A DNA stretch of 64,000 bases from the NCBI RefSeq assembly GCF_921293095.1, contig NC_060254.1:61426069-61490068 (forward strand), given 5' to 3'. The position numbers were made by a program, and so were the translations under genes. The notes beneath the pieces were generated by a model, which saw nothing but the letters and a program-made list of their open reading frames with translations, did not search any database and had not been told where the DNA came from. The stretch's first letter is position 1, and every line of letters starts with the position of its first letter. Source of the stretch: Ischnura elegans. Lineage: Eukaryota; Arthropoda; Insecta; Odonata; Coenagrionidae. Positions 44,540 to 57,200 of the stretch are shown here, piece after piece.

Positions 44540-45625
44540 CCCTACTTTGTCATAAACTGTCATCAACGCTAAGATTGGTTTCACGCATCTCTCCACTATT
44601 TTCCTATCACCTAATCTTTTAACACCTACATAAATCTTCTGGTCTACATTCTTCATCCGAGGTCTATCTCTATATCTTCTTCCCTCCCACCTGTTCTTCC
44701 ACGATGATTTTCATTAGGCCATAGGGTCTAATGATGCGGTCGATTAAACTGTCCCGTCTTTAAACCAAACATGTCAAAAATATCTCTTCCTTTCTACACC
44801 TCTTAGAACTTCCGAATCACTCACACGACCTATCAATAGGGTAGTTACCTTCATCAAAGAAAACGAAAGGCATTAATTGCCATTAGTTACCCACCATTAG
44901 TGTATTCATAATATGCGAATTATTTTGTTTTATAAATCCCGGTTTAGACTAATGTTAATTGTCAATTTTAACCTCATTTGAAAAAGGCTAGATTGGCGCC
45001 CATGCGATGCCACTCCACGTGACGTCACAGGGGCCCAGATGCTACACGAGTAGTCAGGATATTTACATCGTCTTAGATTACCAATGCATGCATGAGGCAC
45101 AGAGCTCAGGGAAACATGTCTTAATAATCTCCTACTAAAATTACCTATGATCAGAAAGTTTCCTTCGTTTGATAGGGTATTTATAATCCTTATTTAAGTC
45201 AAGCGCTACCTGCTAGCAAGGTACTCTGCTACCTGCTAACAGCCTGCATCGTAACGGCGTTCATAGCCTCGCACCAAGGTGGCCTCACACAGCGGCGACC
45301 GGAACCAGAATGACGTCACACGGGCTTTTCCAAGCGCTCATACTTAGCCGACGCGTTTTCGCGCGCTTGAAATTTTTCACTTTTCATTTAATCGCGAAAA
45401 AAAGATATTGTCATTTAAAAATCTAAAAGCGTGAAATACGTACTCCAGGAGTAATAATCTTTCGATTTAGGCAATTTAAAAAAATAAGAAACCACCGTAT
45501 TGATCTTCATCAGTCTTCTTTAACACCACATTTCGTAATCTTCCAACCTTAATTTCTCTACTGCTGTCATCATCCATGCCTCACAATACCGTACATTTGA
45601 GTATATTTAGCCAAATGGAACTATC
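44540..45625 (-). pseudogene. LINE 3' end split by a MITE
   Basis: On the reverse strand, 45620-45500 reads YCEAWMMTAVEKL, RLEDYEMWC and RRLMKI. After the MITE (44839-45497), 44836-44560 reads RVSDSEVLRGVERKR, then SSWKNRWEGRRYRDRPRMKN, GVKRLGDRKIVERC. The order matches the fragment at 36730-37130 (EAWTL..., FEMWCYRRMMK, RVSDEEMLRRVGEKR, GRP...). The conserved WCxRRxMK box is readable, but stops and shifts show it is dead. The MITE falls between MKI and RVSD. Confidence 0.7.
44839..45497. mobile_element. TA-target MITE, family 'gggtagtttcc', copy 3
   Basis: 659 bp, the inverse of 29502-30161 throughout. Ends gggtagttaccttcatc and gaaaccaccg; TA on both sides (44837-44838, 45498-45499). It interrupts a LINE reading frame, so the host sequence gives an independent check of the borders. 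Confidence 0.85.
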
Positions 45626-46548
45626 AAAAAAAAATTAATAGCTTACGTTACTTGAAATATTCAAAAATAACTTATGCATGCAGTGTGTGTGTGTGTAATA
45701 ATCCGGCGAGTAGTACATCAAATTCGTGCATTAATAAGTGTAGATATACATGAGTAAATGGAAATGAATTTTTGCACGTCGTGGTTTCACTGTTCGGTTA
45801 AATTTACACCTAAAACACCTCTAAAATATCACACGCCTAAAAATAGAAGGAAAATACGGCATTTCTTCGGTGACACTTCGCTAGGTAACGGTCGAAGGAG
45901 TCTAAAACAAAAGCCACCATAGGAAAATGAGACCTATCTAAACCATGTGACATCATTAAGGTTGCCCGGCCTAGATATTTCACCATACCCGGCATATTTC
46001 TGTGTTCCTTCATGCAGCAAGCGCTGTCGACACGTACAAGCGACAACAATGTGAGAGACGGACACTACATAAATAAAACATTGAAAACTAATAACTATAT
46101 CCATAAAACTGGAGGTCTCACATACAACGCAGGCTTTTCGCACTTAAACAAAGATCATCTGCACTGTGACATTAGGGTGGTCCTTACTTTTCGATTTTTC
46201 GAATTTCTTTCGGGACGCCCCCTCATTTTATGCCAAATGGTGTAAAAATATATCCTGTACAATATTATTGCAATTGGATAACGGGAAAACGTGCCGCATC
46301 GCACTCAAAGTTGAGAAATTTTGCTATTTTCGGCTGTTTTTCGGATATGAATGGCGATAAGAAGGCGCTGGTATTTTTCAACTGATTTTCTATGGTAACT
46401 AACGATACACTGGACATTGGCACGCTGTACCAAAAATATTTTTCAATTGTGACGAGTGGTTCCCGAGATGTCACAGCGTATCATCTTTCGGTTTTTAAAG
46501 CGCCATGTTTAGAATGTGGAGTTTCAGTCATTTGCGCCTGTTCAAATT
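45626..46548. other. Unannotated stretch with a (GT)n run
   Basis: (gt)n at about 45682-45695. 46170-46500 resembles a decayed repeat that opens with 'agggtggtcc', but no second end was found. Confidence 0.4.
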
Positions 46549-46640
46549 GAGGAGCGAGGTATCCTCACGGGTAGGTAGCTTGGTTGTGGAACAAGGGCCC
46601 CGGGTTCAAAGCCCGGTCGAAACCTTTCGATAATCGCAAA
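46549..46640 (+). repeat. tRNA-like sequence, probably a SINE head
   Basis: Pol III boxes: tagcttggttg (A-like) and gggttcaaagccc (B box variant, 46611-46623). There is no complete cloverleaf. A different family from the 50717 SINE. Confidence 0.4.
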
Positions 46641-48159
46641 ATAAATCTTTGAAGTACAAGTTTTCCCAGGCAAAGGATCTGGCTCCTACCTCAAAATGTT
46701 TGAAATCGCACGCCAGTGGCTAAGTCGGGGTGAGCTCTTCCCTCACCAAATCAAACCACCTTCGAGTTGAATCACAGAGCGAGTGAGCTATTTAAAAGCA
46801 TATCCAGAGGCGAAAGTGGACTCAATGGAACTCAAGTTGAATGTTGGAAGTTTTTCCGCATGATTTCCAAGCCTTCTCGCGAGAAAAATCCCAGTCATGT
46901 TAGTATCGTTTTGGGTAACGATAACAACTCTATCCATGATCATTCTCAATGGTTAAAAGTGGCACACTGGAAAATAAAAATAAAAATTTGAAAAAACGTC
47001 CAATCTGTGCGATAAATCACATAAAAATGTTTCGCTGATGATAGAGTTCAAGGAAATGCTTGAAAAATTACATTCGCATTTTAATTAAATTATTTTGATC
47101 ATTAGAGATCACTATATAACATTAATCGCGAAATATTATTGAACTATCCGATGATGGTCCATTAGCATTATTTCGGACATTTTATATCAATTTATAAAAT
47201 TAATCGCGAAATTTTTTTGAACTATTCGATGATTAGGATGGGATCGGATCGAAAGTAACTCATAAAGGCGGAAGTACGACACAATCAAAGAGGCAACAAC
47301 TCAAAATTTTCTTTCCACTATTTCGCGGTTTCATGGTTCGATTAAATCTACGTGCCTTAAGCTAAAGCAGCTCTTGCGAATCAGACGCATAAAAAAAGTA
47401 GATGAAAACTACGGAATGTATGCGCAGGCACAATGGGGCGCCATGGCTTGGGAAGAAAACGCTACCATACTTTGACCACTGATACGTAAAGGTGACTGTC
47501 CTTCCGTTTCTAAACCTTGATTTTTGTTTTGAGGGTTTCGTCTGAGTGAGACAGCTTATCCACAGTGCATTGAACGAGGATTCATCCGGATACATGCGGT
47601 GCGTGAATATAAAACTAACTAGAATATTACGTATTTTCGTTAAAATGACCAGAATCAGTATTAACATTAATAATGGAACAATTAAATATTGGTAAAACTT
47701 ACACAAATAGTATTTAAACAAAATTCAACTTAGCCTACGGTAGTATTTTCATTGGATATTTAAAATAATATTCCAACTAACTATATATTTGGCTGTTTTA
47801 AGTGTGAAATTCCTTATCTTATTTATGGTTTATTTTGTTACTTTGGTTTATAAGCCTGGAGTATGCTTAAAAAATAAAGGGGTATGCTTAATAAATAAAG
47901 TTAGCCAGGCAAGTTTTTTCATCGATTGACCAAACCCTCAGAACTTAGAAATTTTACGAGTATATCAATTAAAACCATGAGAAATAATAAGTAATTAATG
48001 AAATCAAATTAAGAAATTATAAATGTTATAAAACTTGGATTTAAAAATTCCCTCGAGTTCAATGAAATGTAACCAAAAATATCAAATAATATGATCAAAT
48101 ATCAAATAATATGATCAGGCCAAAGGAAAATAAATTGGAACTTCTATTCCGATGCTCAT
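46641..48159. other. Unannotated stretch with small tandem duplications
   Basis: 47123-47235 holds two copies of attaatcgcgaaat...ttgaact at.cgatgat about 79 bp apart. 47868-47902 repeats (g)gtatgctta.aaataaag. 48079-48117 repeats atcaaataatatgatca. No gene. Confidence 0.5.
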
Positions 48160-48560
48160 TAGTGAATGCTATAGTGTCATGCTTCATTCAAGATGTGTTT
48201 GTGGAGAAGAATGGAGTTTTGAAGTCAACGGAGAGGAGGATAAACAACGAAGTGCTGCACATGGCGAGTGAGGAGAGGTAGCTTCTAGATGAGATACAGA
48301 AGAGACAGAAGTATGGAGCGAGTACTTAGCGGGGAGGGAATGCTGAAAACAATTTCAGAGGGAGGAATGCTGAGTAAACGAAGAATACGACGGAAGAAAA
48401 ATAGGATTTTTTCGTGAAATCAAGGGGACAGGCCTTATTGTGAATTGAAGAGGGAAGTACATGAAGGAAGGTGAGGCTCCCAGAATGCCTCTGAAGTATT
48501 CCATGCAAAACTTAGCTTAACCGGTAGAATACTTGAATAATAATACTAAAAAATACGCAT
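48160..48560 (+). pseudogene. Diverged LINE 3'-end fragment
   Basis: Pieces readable across frames: TERRINNEVLHMASEE (48219 on), LLDEIQKRQKYG, then SEGGML and RRKKN, then CELKREVHE. This follows the order of LINE C-terminal tails (NEEVL..M..E..LL..I..RQ...GH..R). The last part matches 7900-8040. Many breaks. It is a different subfamily from the fragment at 36137. Confidence 0.55.
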
Positions 48561-50716
48561 CTTCTTGTTATTGAGGTAGCAATAATCACAATAGGCATGC
48601 ATGCAGGCAGTTCACCTTGAGACTAGAAGCGGAATAATGAAACGGAAACGTTTGTAAAACGGATTCAATGCGTCATCTTCCGGCTTGCAAATACAAATGC
48701 TCAAATTTTCCCATCCGCAGAGATGAGATAGTTTCTCAGACACGAAGCGAGTGGTATTGCGACGAAAATTAGCGCGTGGGAGCGGCAATCCCTTTGTCTT
48801 GTAAAAAGCTTCCTTGTTGGTACACAGTGAAGCTTTCAGGGCCATGCTTGTTCTTCCTCAGAATTGCCGAAGCGTTTGAACTATGGCCACTTAAAACTGG
48901 CAAGATAAATTGAACTTATTGCTCAGCTGACGCCCAAATGAGGTGGTAAATAACTGGAACATGAGAAATCTACGAAATGCTATCGAGGCTCTTTCAATAT
49001 TAAGCGCCATTTAACTTCTGAAAGAGAAGATGGAAGCGCTTCCGTGTTTTGATAAACTACAATACTTAACAAACGGATATGACCATCTTGATCGCTCATC
49101 AGATTTTTAATGGATTCATCGCATAAGTGTCACACGGTAAAACGTTATTCGCATGAGAATGTTGTAGTCATTTTTTTTCCAAATCAGCTAGGCTCACTGA
49201 ACGTTAACAACAAAAGCTGTCTTATCGAAGGATTATCGTGGACATTCCAAGAATTTCCTAATGGTTATCTTGCCATGGTAAAAAAAATCTCGATTAACTT
49301 CATAGTGAGTCGTCATTACCACGCACATCATCCATCATATTGAAGAGACTTCAACAATATCTTCCCTTCTTCATCTAGGAGGTACAGTGCAAGCCACCAC
49401 CAGGGTGCGTGGCACGGGGTGATTCTATGGTACACCAGGCATGCAGCACTCATCCTAGCCTTAATCAGATACGCGCTCGCTTGCCGAACACAGGCCAAGC
49501 ACACAGGACAATGACACGCGGCCAGGCCAGAAACTAGGAGAGTGTTAAGAATATGAACATGCTACCGTGCAAATAAAACTATCAGTTTATGCAATTAAAA
49601 CTATTAGCGCGAGAAAACGGAAAGTTAAGTGATTCATGCATGAATCATAGCATGCCAAGAAATACATGCAGATAGTAAGTATTCACAAATGTAGTAAGTT
49701 ATCAATTATACATGCAAAGCTTATTTTACCTAGTGCGAGTCAAGATATACAAGAGCCAAACTATCGCACGTATTATTGTCCCTTATTGTACGCCGAATAA
49801 ACGGCATATTAAATTTATCGGTTCGGGAGTCTTTTTCCCTAATTCTATAATCCTTAATCCTCCCCGTGAAAAATCCTCCACAATAACTCACATTGCGTTT
49901 CACTTATTTTACCAGAATCTAATTGGTCTAATCTAGCAATACTGTTTGGTACATTGTTCGACATACGTAGGCAAGGTCTAAGTATTTTAAATTTTATTAC
50001 GGAGGCTTCCGCGGTGATTAAATTGATGATTGGTGTCTGGGTTAATTCCGCGTCGAGTCATTTCTGGTGGAAGATATTTGCCATTTGCACCCGAAGATGG
50101 GAGCTGGAACGCGCCCGAAACTGCCCGAAACACCAAAAATGAGTCGACACGGTATTAACCCGGAAACCAATAATCTATTTTCAATGTTTCTTCAAACTTG
50201 TAAATTTGAGCTCTGGCTGTTAAAATCTGCGCGACTTTAAGCTCTTTTCTAGTCGAATACAAGGATTCCTCCGAAAAAAAGCCTTCCTGTCGTTGAAAAT
50301 AGAAGCAAATGACACTACAGAAGCAATTAAGATAGCAAGCAATCATTCAATTAACATCGATAGGACCAAAAATTACGTACAACTTCAGTCGAAAAGACTT
50401 TATTGCGAAATTGAAGGCTATCCTGACAAATAAATTACTTCAGGCCTCGAATTTTAATATAGCTATATCAAATAATGTAGAAAGGTCACAATAATTATTT
50501 GAGTAAACACTGAAAAATTTATAAATTAATTTTCATCGGTGCGACTGGTTTCATCCGCCGCGGCATCTTTAGGTACAGAGAGTTTGAATTTCAATTCCTC
50601 TAATAAACGATAGGAATTAAGGGGTTGAATAAAAATGCTGTAGTACGGGAGAAGGGTGGGGAGGTAATAGTAGTATGCATGAAGCAAAATAAAAAAATAG
50701 AGGAATGCGATAAAAA
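48561..50716. other. Unannotated stretch
   Basis: No recognised gene, RNA or repeat end. Confidence 0.45.
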
Positions 50717-50890
50717 CCGCCCTCGGTGGCGGCGGGGTAAAGTCCTAGCCTGCCAAACATCAGGTCGCGGGTTCGAGCCTGGGTAAGTTCCCCTTATCCA
50801 AGGCATGGTTGTTCGTGTACGTTTCATTGTTGAATTTGTTGAATACCCCGATTTAAAATGGCCTACGAGAGCTGTATTCGGAGGTTTGGG
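50717..50890 (+). mobile_element. tRNA-derived SINE
   Basis: A-box-like tggcggcggggtaaag (50726-50741) and B box ggttcgagcct (50770-50780) precede a body (aaggcatggttgttcgtgta, then tttaaaatggcct, then cggaggtttggg) that matches 28179-28353 from end to end. A short A run follows at 50891. No clear target duplication. Confidence 0.8.
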
Positions 50891-50891
50891 A

Positions 50892-51836
50892 AAAAAAACA
50901 GGTTGTCATTAACGAGAGGATGGGTTTTTTTTACGGAGAATATCATTTGAAATTAAATCAGTTTCTACGCTATTTCCATGTCGTAAAAAATACCCAAGCA
51001 AAATCTTGAAAATAAAATAAAAGATGTTTAAAATATTTTAACGTGTAGATTGGGAGATACATTCACTATGCATTCGACTTCATGCAGAGGCTTATTAAAA
51101 AAGCAAGGACTCACAAAAAAAAACTTTACCGAAATTTAGGGCATTTCACCCGACAAATTGTGTGCATTTAAACCCGGCCTCATCCAATATACTGCTGAAC
51201 AAAGATAAAACAGAAGTTCTATATCTGTGAAGTTGTTCCTGATAATTATACGAATTTTTCAGCGGTAATTTTTCGGCATACATACATCTAAACGACACAT
51301 TAATCGTGACCATAATTCTATTAGTATGTGATCTTGCATTTTAAGCATTTGAATGAAACATCTATGGAACGGTGGCCATATTTTCAAACACTACCCATCA
51401 AATTAAGTGCAAAATAAGCCATCCTAGGAATCAATTAAGAGCGATTTCCTATGGTACTATTGGAAGGTTGTTTACAATGTTTTTGGCAATGCTTTGCCTC
51501 AGGTTACACTCGAAGTTAGTTTTCCAATAGTAAGCATTGCTGAAGAAGCTACAGAAAGGTATTTTGACGTGAAGATGACCTTTTCCAACTTGAATATCAA
51601 GGAAAATATTTTCTCTGCAGTTCAATACACAAGAGTTTTAAACTATTCACGTTCGCTGGTAGATTATTTGAGTGTGCAACCAGTAACTGCCAACCTTTAT
51701 TTGTCTAGGACAAAGCTATTGAAGGCTCAGCTAGTGAGAAACGAATTAATTCCTCCTGTACCCTTCTACGCTGAATAACCAGTGCATCTGCATACTTTGG
51801 GCCATAAAATATGCAAAGTGACAAAGCGCCTGAATT
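50892..51836. other. Unannotated stretch with an unrecognised 94-codon open frame
   Basis: 51494-51778 (+) is open for 94 codons with balanced composition (MPQVTLEVSFPIV... to ...PPVPFYAE). I recognise no domain, and there is no visible splice context. It may be chance. Confidence 0.3.
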
Positions 51837-52930
51837 AGGATGTTTCGCTAAAAATAAAACTAATTGGATGGTTCTATATGAAAAATTATTCCACTCTGCA
51901 ATTACCAGGCATGAAATAAAAGCAAATTGATATTTTTACTCTCGGAATAGCTAAATACAATTCTTCATTGAGCATATTGATATAATATAACATAACTACC
52001 TTATCCAGACTTCGTAATTATAATATCAGCATTGAAAGCAAAGGCTGCGCCATCGCCCATGAGGGTTAATTTATGCTAGATCAAATTTCTTCATTTTCCT
52101 CTTTCGCGACATGACGACAAATAGAATACTTCTTTCATCGATTTGAATAGGATACCGCCTTATGTAAGAAAATTGAGAGGGACTGCACTAACTAGTACAT
52201 CTACGGTGGCTATTTACGGAGTATGCTCATACTTTCAATATTCCAACAGAACTTCATCGCGTTAATAGAGGAGATAGCATACGTTCACGGGTATTATGTG
52301 ACTCAGCTGACTGGTGAAGCGGTGGTGGGCGTACGAATATTACGTCAGGTGTTTCATCCACTGTTAATGTAATCCCATTAACCATACTTCTGCATATGCA
52401 CACAATGAAGGACAATTTACGCCTCGTCTCATACTTTTCGTTCAAAATAATTGATAGTTATAGAAAAAATGCCATTTTGAAACGCAAATGTTTTTAGAGA
52501 TCCATATAATTGATTTAAAATTCCTTTTCATACATAAATAAATTTTATAACTCCAAAATCAATTAATTTAATACGATTAATCACCAATTTTTTTTATTAG
52601 CCCTGAAGATTCTTTGCATTAAATATCCACACCAAAATAGCACCATTATGAATATTTAAAGGCGCATTGGAAGGGAAATAAAATAACAACATTTTCTTCA
52701 TCGTTGTACCTTGCTTGTTGTACCTTTGCTTTCTATGCTAATATTATAATTACGAAGTCTGGATAAGGTAGTTATGTTATATTATATCAATATGCTCAAT
52801 GAAGAATTGTATTTAGCTATTCAGTGAGTAAAAATATCAATTTGCTTTTATTTCATGCTTGATAATTGCAGAGTGGAATAATTTTTCACATCGGACCATC
52901 CAATTAGTTTTATTTTTAGCGAAACATCCT
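51837..52930. mobile_element. Inverted-repeat element, arms about 208 bp, loop about 680 bp
   Basis: The left arm 51837-52044 and right arm 52723-52930 are inverted copies; both outer ends are aggatgtttcgctaaaaata. Landmarks: aaactaattggatggt, ccactctgcaatta, gctaaatacaattcttcatt, ccagacttcgtaattataat. The interior has no recognised ORF. Similarity ends sharply at both arm ends, as in a transposon, but no target duplication was clear. Confidence 0.75.
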
Positions 52931-53299
52931 ATCCATTAAGTTTTAGATAAAAACATTCCGGGTCCCGCGGAGTCCAATCCTGGAGAATTTTGACGTATAA
53001 TGACCGAACTCATTTTTCCCAATCAATTATACGAAGCATTTAATTTGAATATCAAGGCCAATGTACGATTAAAGCATGATAGTTCCACGAGTAAAACATT
53101 TCAAGACATGTAAGAAGCATGGCATTTTTTATGCATCTCATATTTAAGAGCGTTGGAATCTCCGCCGCCTTCCAATCATAGCAACTAATCTTCCGCGAAG
53201 TTACGAAGCCTGTCGGCGGAAGCACAAAATTGTCCCGGTCATTAGGTGCCGTTCACTTCAATGTTTTTCTTCTTTAAACCCTTACCCAACATCCCTCAA
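52931..53299. other. Unannotated stretch upstream of the ARRDC-like gene
   Basis: Nothing recognised; could hold distal regulatory sequence. Confidence 0.4.
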
Positions 53300-53764
53300 A
53301 AAGATGATTGCCGAGACAAGTTTTTCACTGCTTCGGTACCGTTTTCCGGAAATTCTAGGGCTCGTTCAATCGAATACACGAGGAGACTTCAATGACCGTC
53401 CACCCCCTTCGATGTATGCAACCGTGGAAGCATCTCCCTCCTCTGCCCTTACCCCACGCCCTCTTTTGCACCTGGTAAACGTCACACTTGCCTAGACTCG
53501 CGCGGCGATCTCCGAGGGACTCCACCGCACTTCAAAGTCACGATCGCCGCGGTCGGCCGGCGAGCCTAGAATACGGGGCGCCTCCATCCAACCCACGGCC
53601 CAGCACACCTTTCCCCGGAGCCAGTGCTCTGGAGGAGTATCTCCACCTCCTCCTCAATCCGCCTCCTACACCTTCCCCTCCAGGTTCCCTCGCCTTAATG
53701 GTCGCGCGACGGTGAAAGGGAAAGGTTCGGCCATCGTTCTCTTTCCTCCGGCAGACGTATACAC

Positions 53765-53799
53765 CTCAGTCACCTCAAGCGAGTCGTACCAACAAGACG
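53765..53799 (+). promoter_or_regulatory. Candidate Inr + DPE core promoter of the ARRDC-like gene
   Basis: TCAGTC at 53765-53770 matches the insect initiator, placing +1 at A53767. AGACG starts at 53794, exactly +28, where the downstream promoter element is expected. No TATA box sits about 30 bp upstream, as usual for Inr/DPE promoters. The surrounding 53480-54170 is GC- and CpG-rich, unlike the rest of the window. If correct, the 5' leader would be about 404 nt. Inference only. Confidence 0.45.
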
Positions 53800-54170
53800 G
53801 GAGAGCGGGGGCCTTCACCTGACTGACTCCCTATAGCCCCCGCCGGCCCCCCTTCGCACTCAGTCCCGAAGAACGAGATTAGAAACCCAATCTCCAGACT
53901 CGTGTGTGCGCCGAATGAAGTCTCCCGCATCACCTGTGATCTCGCCTTATCTTTTCGAGGAAACGAGCGGGCTTGGATATGAAGAAACAGTCGTAATACC
54001 ACGGTGAACGCAATAAACAGATAACTTCGCATTTGCCGGAGGCACGCATGGTCGTGAACTGCAGTGGATTATTCACGTCGACCAGAGTGTACAGTGAGGA
54101 GTTACAAGACTGATCGACGACACGTAGTTTTGTGCATCGAACTCTGATCGAGAGGGAACTTGCAAGAATC

Positions 54171-54291
54171 ATGGCTCGAAAACTTCTCAAGTTTCTCATC
54201 CTCTTCGACAACACGAACTTGCTGTACTTCCCCGGCCAGTTCTTGAGCGGCAGGGTTCTAGTGGAGCTGGAAGAGGATACACCTGCGTTGG
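54171..54291 (+). CDS. Arrestin domain-containing protein (ARRDC-like), first coding exon
   Basis: The exon encodes 40 residues plus one base: MARKLLKFLILFDN, then TNLLYFPGQFLSG, RVLVELEEDTPAL. This is the opening beta-strand pattern of the arrestin N domain; 'FDN...YFPGQ..SGRV..EL' is conserved in insect ARRDC2/3-type alpha-arrestins. These proteins are adaptors that link membrane cargo to HECT ubiquitin ligases through PPxY motifs near the C terminus (family knowledge; that part is not in view). ATG at 54171 is the first in frame after a GC-rich leader. The exon ends at 54291 with a good donor, GTGAGT (54292-54297), giving a phase 1 intron. Fit to the family is strong; which paralogue is uncertain. 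Confidence 0.85.
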
Positions 54292-57200
54292 GTGAGTGAA
54301 CTTAAACCATTTACTTGACCGCGTATCATTCTTTTGTTTACGTCATGATTGGTCATGATGCTTTCAAAAGAGAAGGTACTCGCCATCCTTGACCTTTTGG
54401 CGCCGTGGGCAAGCTGCAGATGCATATCTAAACGCTGAGTTGGACATTTGAGATGCTGCTATCTTTGCGACATAATTCTTTCCCTTTCAACGACAAAAAT
54501 TCTGTATCATTAGTTCCTCTAACAAATTCTAACAGAAAAAAACTATGGACTGCGATGATTTTTTTCATTTAAACATGAAAATATTCCGTACTCTATATTT
54601 AACATCATGCAGAGAAAATCGAAATTTTATTGATGATATAACACGCGTTATTTTTATTTATTATATGGTTTGGGTAGCGAGTTATGCAATACTATAATTA
54701 CCCGGCATGCTCCAATTAATCAAATAGGCATTGGACCGTATGAATAATTAATTTTAAACTATTTTTAAGTCAACACATGAGGCAACACAGACGAAACAAA
54801 AAACTCCAAAGGTACAAGGGGCTATTTATATGCGACATATTTTTTTAGTGGAACACAATAAAAACCGAAGCCGAAGAGAAGTTGGTAATCCGCAAACATT
54901 GTACCGGAGTCTTTTGTTCACGCGTGAGGCTTTGGGGAAAAAATGTTCATTTTCAGGCTCGAATAATGCAACATTATGGTCCAGAGAACCGGTCAAGGTT
55001 TGTACGGAGGAAAGCAGTGCAAAAAAGTCAGCGTTATAAATACAGGCCGTGACTACGCCAGAGTGGCGAGACAAATGAGGTGACAGAAAAAACTTCACTT
55101 GATGTCATTGGGCCATGAAATACGTCTTTCCGTGCAGTGCTGCTTGCATAACGGTAAATGTCATTTGAATTTTCTTCGCCATGCTAATATTTTTTTCGGG
55201 GCATTTTTTGTTTCCGCCTCTCTTTAATTACTTCATAAGCTCATTACGCTTGAGGTATAACATAATATACAAAAATAAATTAGCGTTGAAATGTTTACAA
55301 TCCTATAAATCTACAAGCATTTTTAGCCAAATAAATGACAACTCAATTTTTATAAGGCAATTTACCTGAAGCCATGCACTAAAACTTTATTTCACAGTTA
55401 TTCATACATAAGTTTTTCGTACAAATGCAGAAGTTCTAACGAAAATCTTACAACATTAGAGGTTTATCATACAAAGCTTGGCTTGCCGGTTTCTATACAC
55501 CTACAATGAAGATAATATCAAAAATAGAAACTGAGTAGCCAACAAAATTAGATGCACCGCATCGAAATCGAGATTGAAGCTCCAAGCCTTAGCAAACTTT
55601 GTATTTGCAAGCCATCGTTTTTGCCATTGCAATTAGAAGCCCTTCAGCTATTACCAAAGCTATATTGGAGAAATATTAATATTTGCACGCCAAAATGAAT
55701 TTCTCGATTCAATATATATTGCCGCTGGACGAGTGTCAACCGTATGCTGATGACAGGAGGGGCATAGCGACCACGTTCCTCAGTATTCCACCCGACTTTC
55801 TCGTGTCAAAGAGACTTCAATGCCGTATGACCCAGTTAAGTAAGCAAAACGAACAACCAGTTCATTAGCATCCAAGGGAGAGAAATCCTACAAATGTATG
55901 CAGACCTTGAGCGTTCTATGAATCTAGGAATTTGGTTACTCTGGACGTATTTTCATTGAGGTCTCCTGATTTTGAGATAATCGCGTCTTAATCACCTACT
56001 TATCTGCTTCTTTGTATATTATTCCTGCGCTTACGGCTATTTCATAACGGATATACAATTAAGACAGATACCGTATGCACAATTTAATGTATACGGTCCA
56101 AAATTCACGAATGAGTACGACAGTTAAAATTTGTTCACCATCAATTCTGGTATTCTTAAAAACAAAAAAGACCCACGTGTCTCCGTCATGCCATCCACTG
56201 CCTAATTATAGAGTCAATGGCGTTTTTGACTTCACTGGCTGCATCTTACCGGTCGAAGTGCGGCATTCTCCTCAATCTCCGAAGACGTCTCTAAATTTTC
56301 GAGCGAACGAGGAGACTTAATTGCACCAAATTCGACTTCGTTTTAATTCAAAAGCTGGTGCCTTCAATTTAAACAAATGTTCCATTGGTGAACTCTCAAT
56401 TTTCCAATAATCTATCGAATTTACTAATTAAATAATGATTGCGGGTCGAGGGAAACGATCTTTCTGTAGATAGATAGATATGCCAAGTACTATATATGAA
56501 ATCCATGAACAGATGCACAAAAAGGAAATAATATCGTGATTAGGGATATGTTGGAAACGTTAACTATATTTGGAGAACGATCTTGATTATCTGAATCCAC
56601 CTTTTCATGTCATTTAAACATGAGCAAACCCTTTGTTGGTCGGAACTCATATTAATTATATTATTTAAATCACCAAATGTTACTTTACTTTTCTCTTATT
56701 TAGACGCAATAAATACTGTTATTATATAATAACACAGGTATAATTGTCCCCTCATCTCATCAATAATTCGTCTCTTCCACTGTCCCTTGTAAAACGAAAT
56801 ACTGACGAGTATTTCGCGACATCCACTCCAAAAATTAAATTTGAAAAAACCTACCTATGAGTTCGATTTTGATTTTATTATAGTATCACGCTGACATTAA
56901 GAAATTAAATCTTTGTTGTTTCTGTAATCAAACACGTGTGAGGCACTTGGCAGGTGGCAGAGGAGAGAGGGGAGGAGGCTAGTCCATAGGCTGAGGCATG
57001 GCTTCATGATCACTGATAATTAAAACTTCTAGTATGTAGTTATGTTAACGTATTAATCGAGGGAAATCAATGAAGTCATTTACAAGTACGCTCTCTCCCA
57101 GATTTCTGACGTCATGGTTAACATTGGCTTCACTGAGGCAGCATCAACTCGACACCGGAAATGCCTATGCTAAGAAGCAAACGATGTCCCACGTAGTTGC

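Noticed and set aside
53304-54214. Several open frames on both strands upstream of the ARRDC-like exon
   Set aside because: They are expected in CpG-rich promoter and leader DNA, and none shows a family motif; the arrestin exon is the only frame with one.
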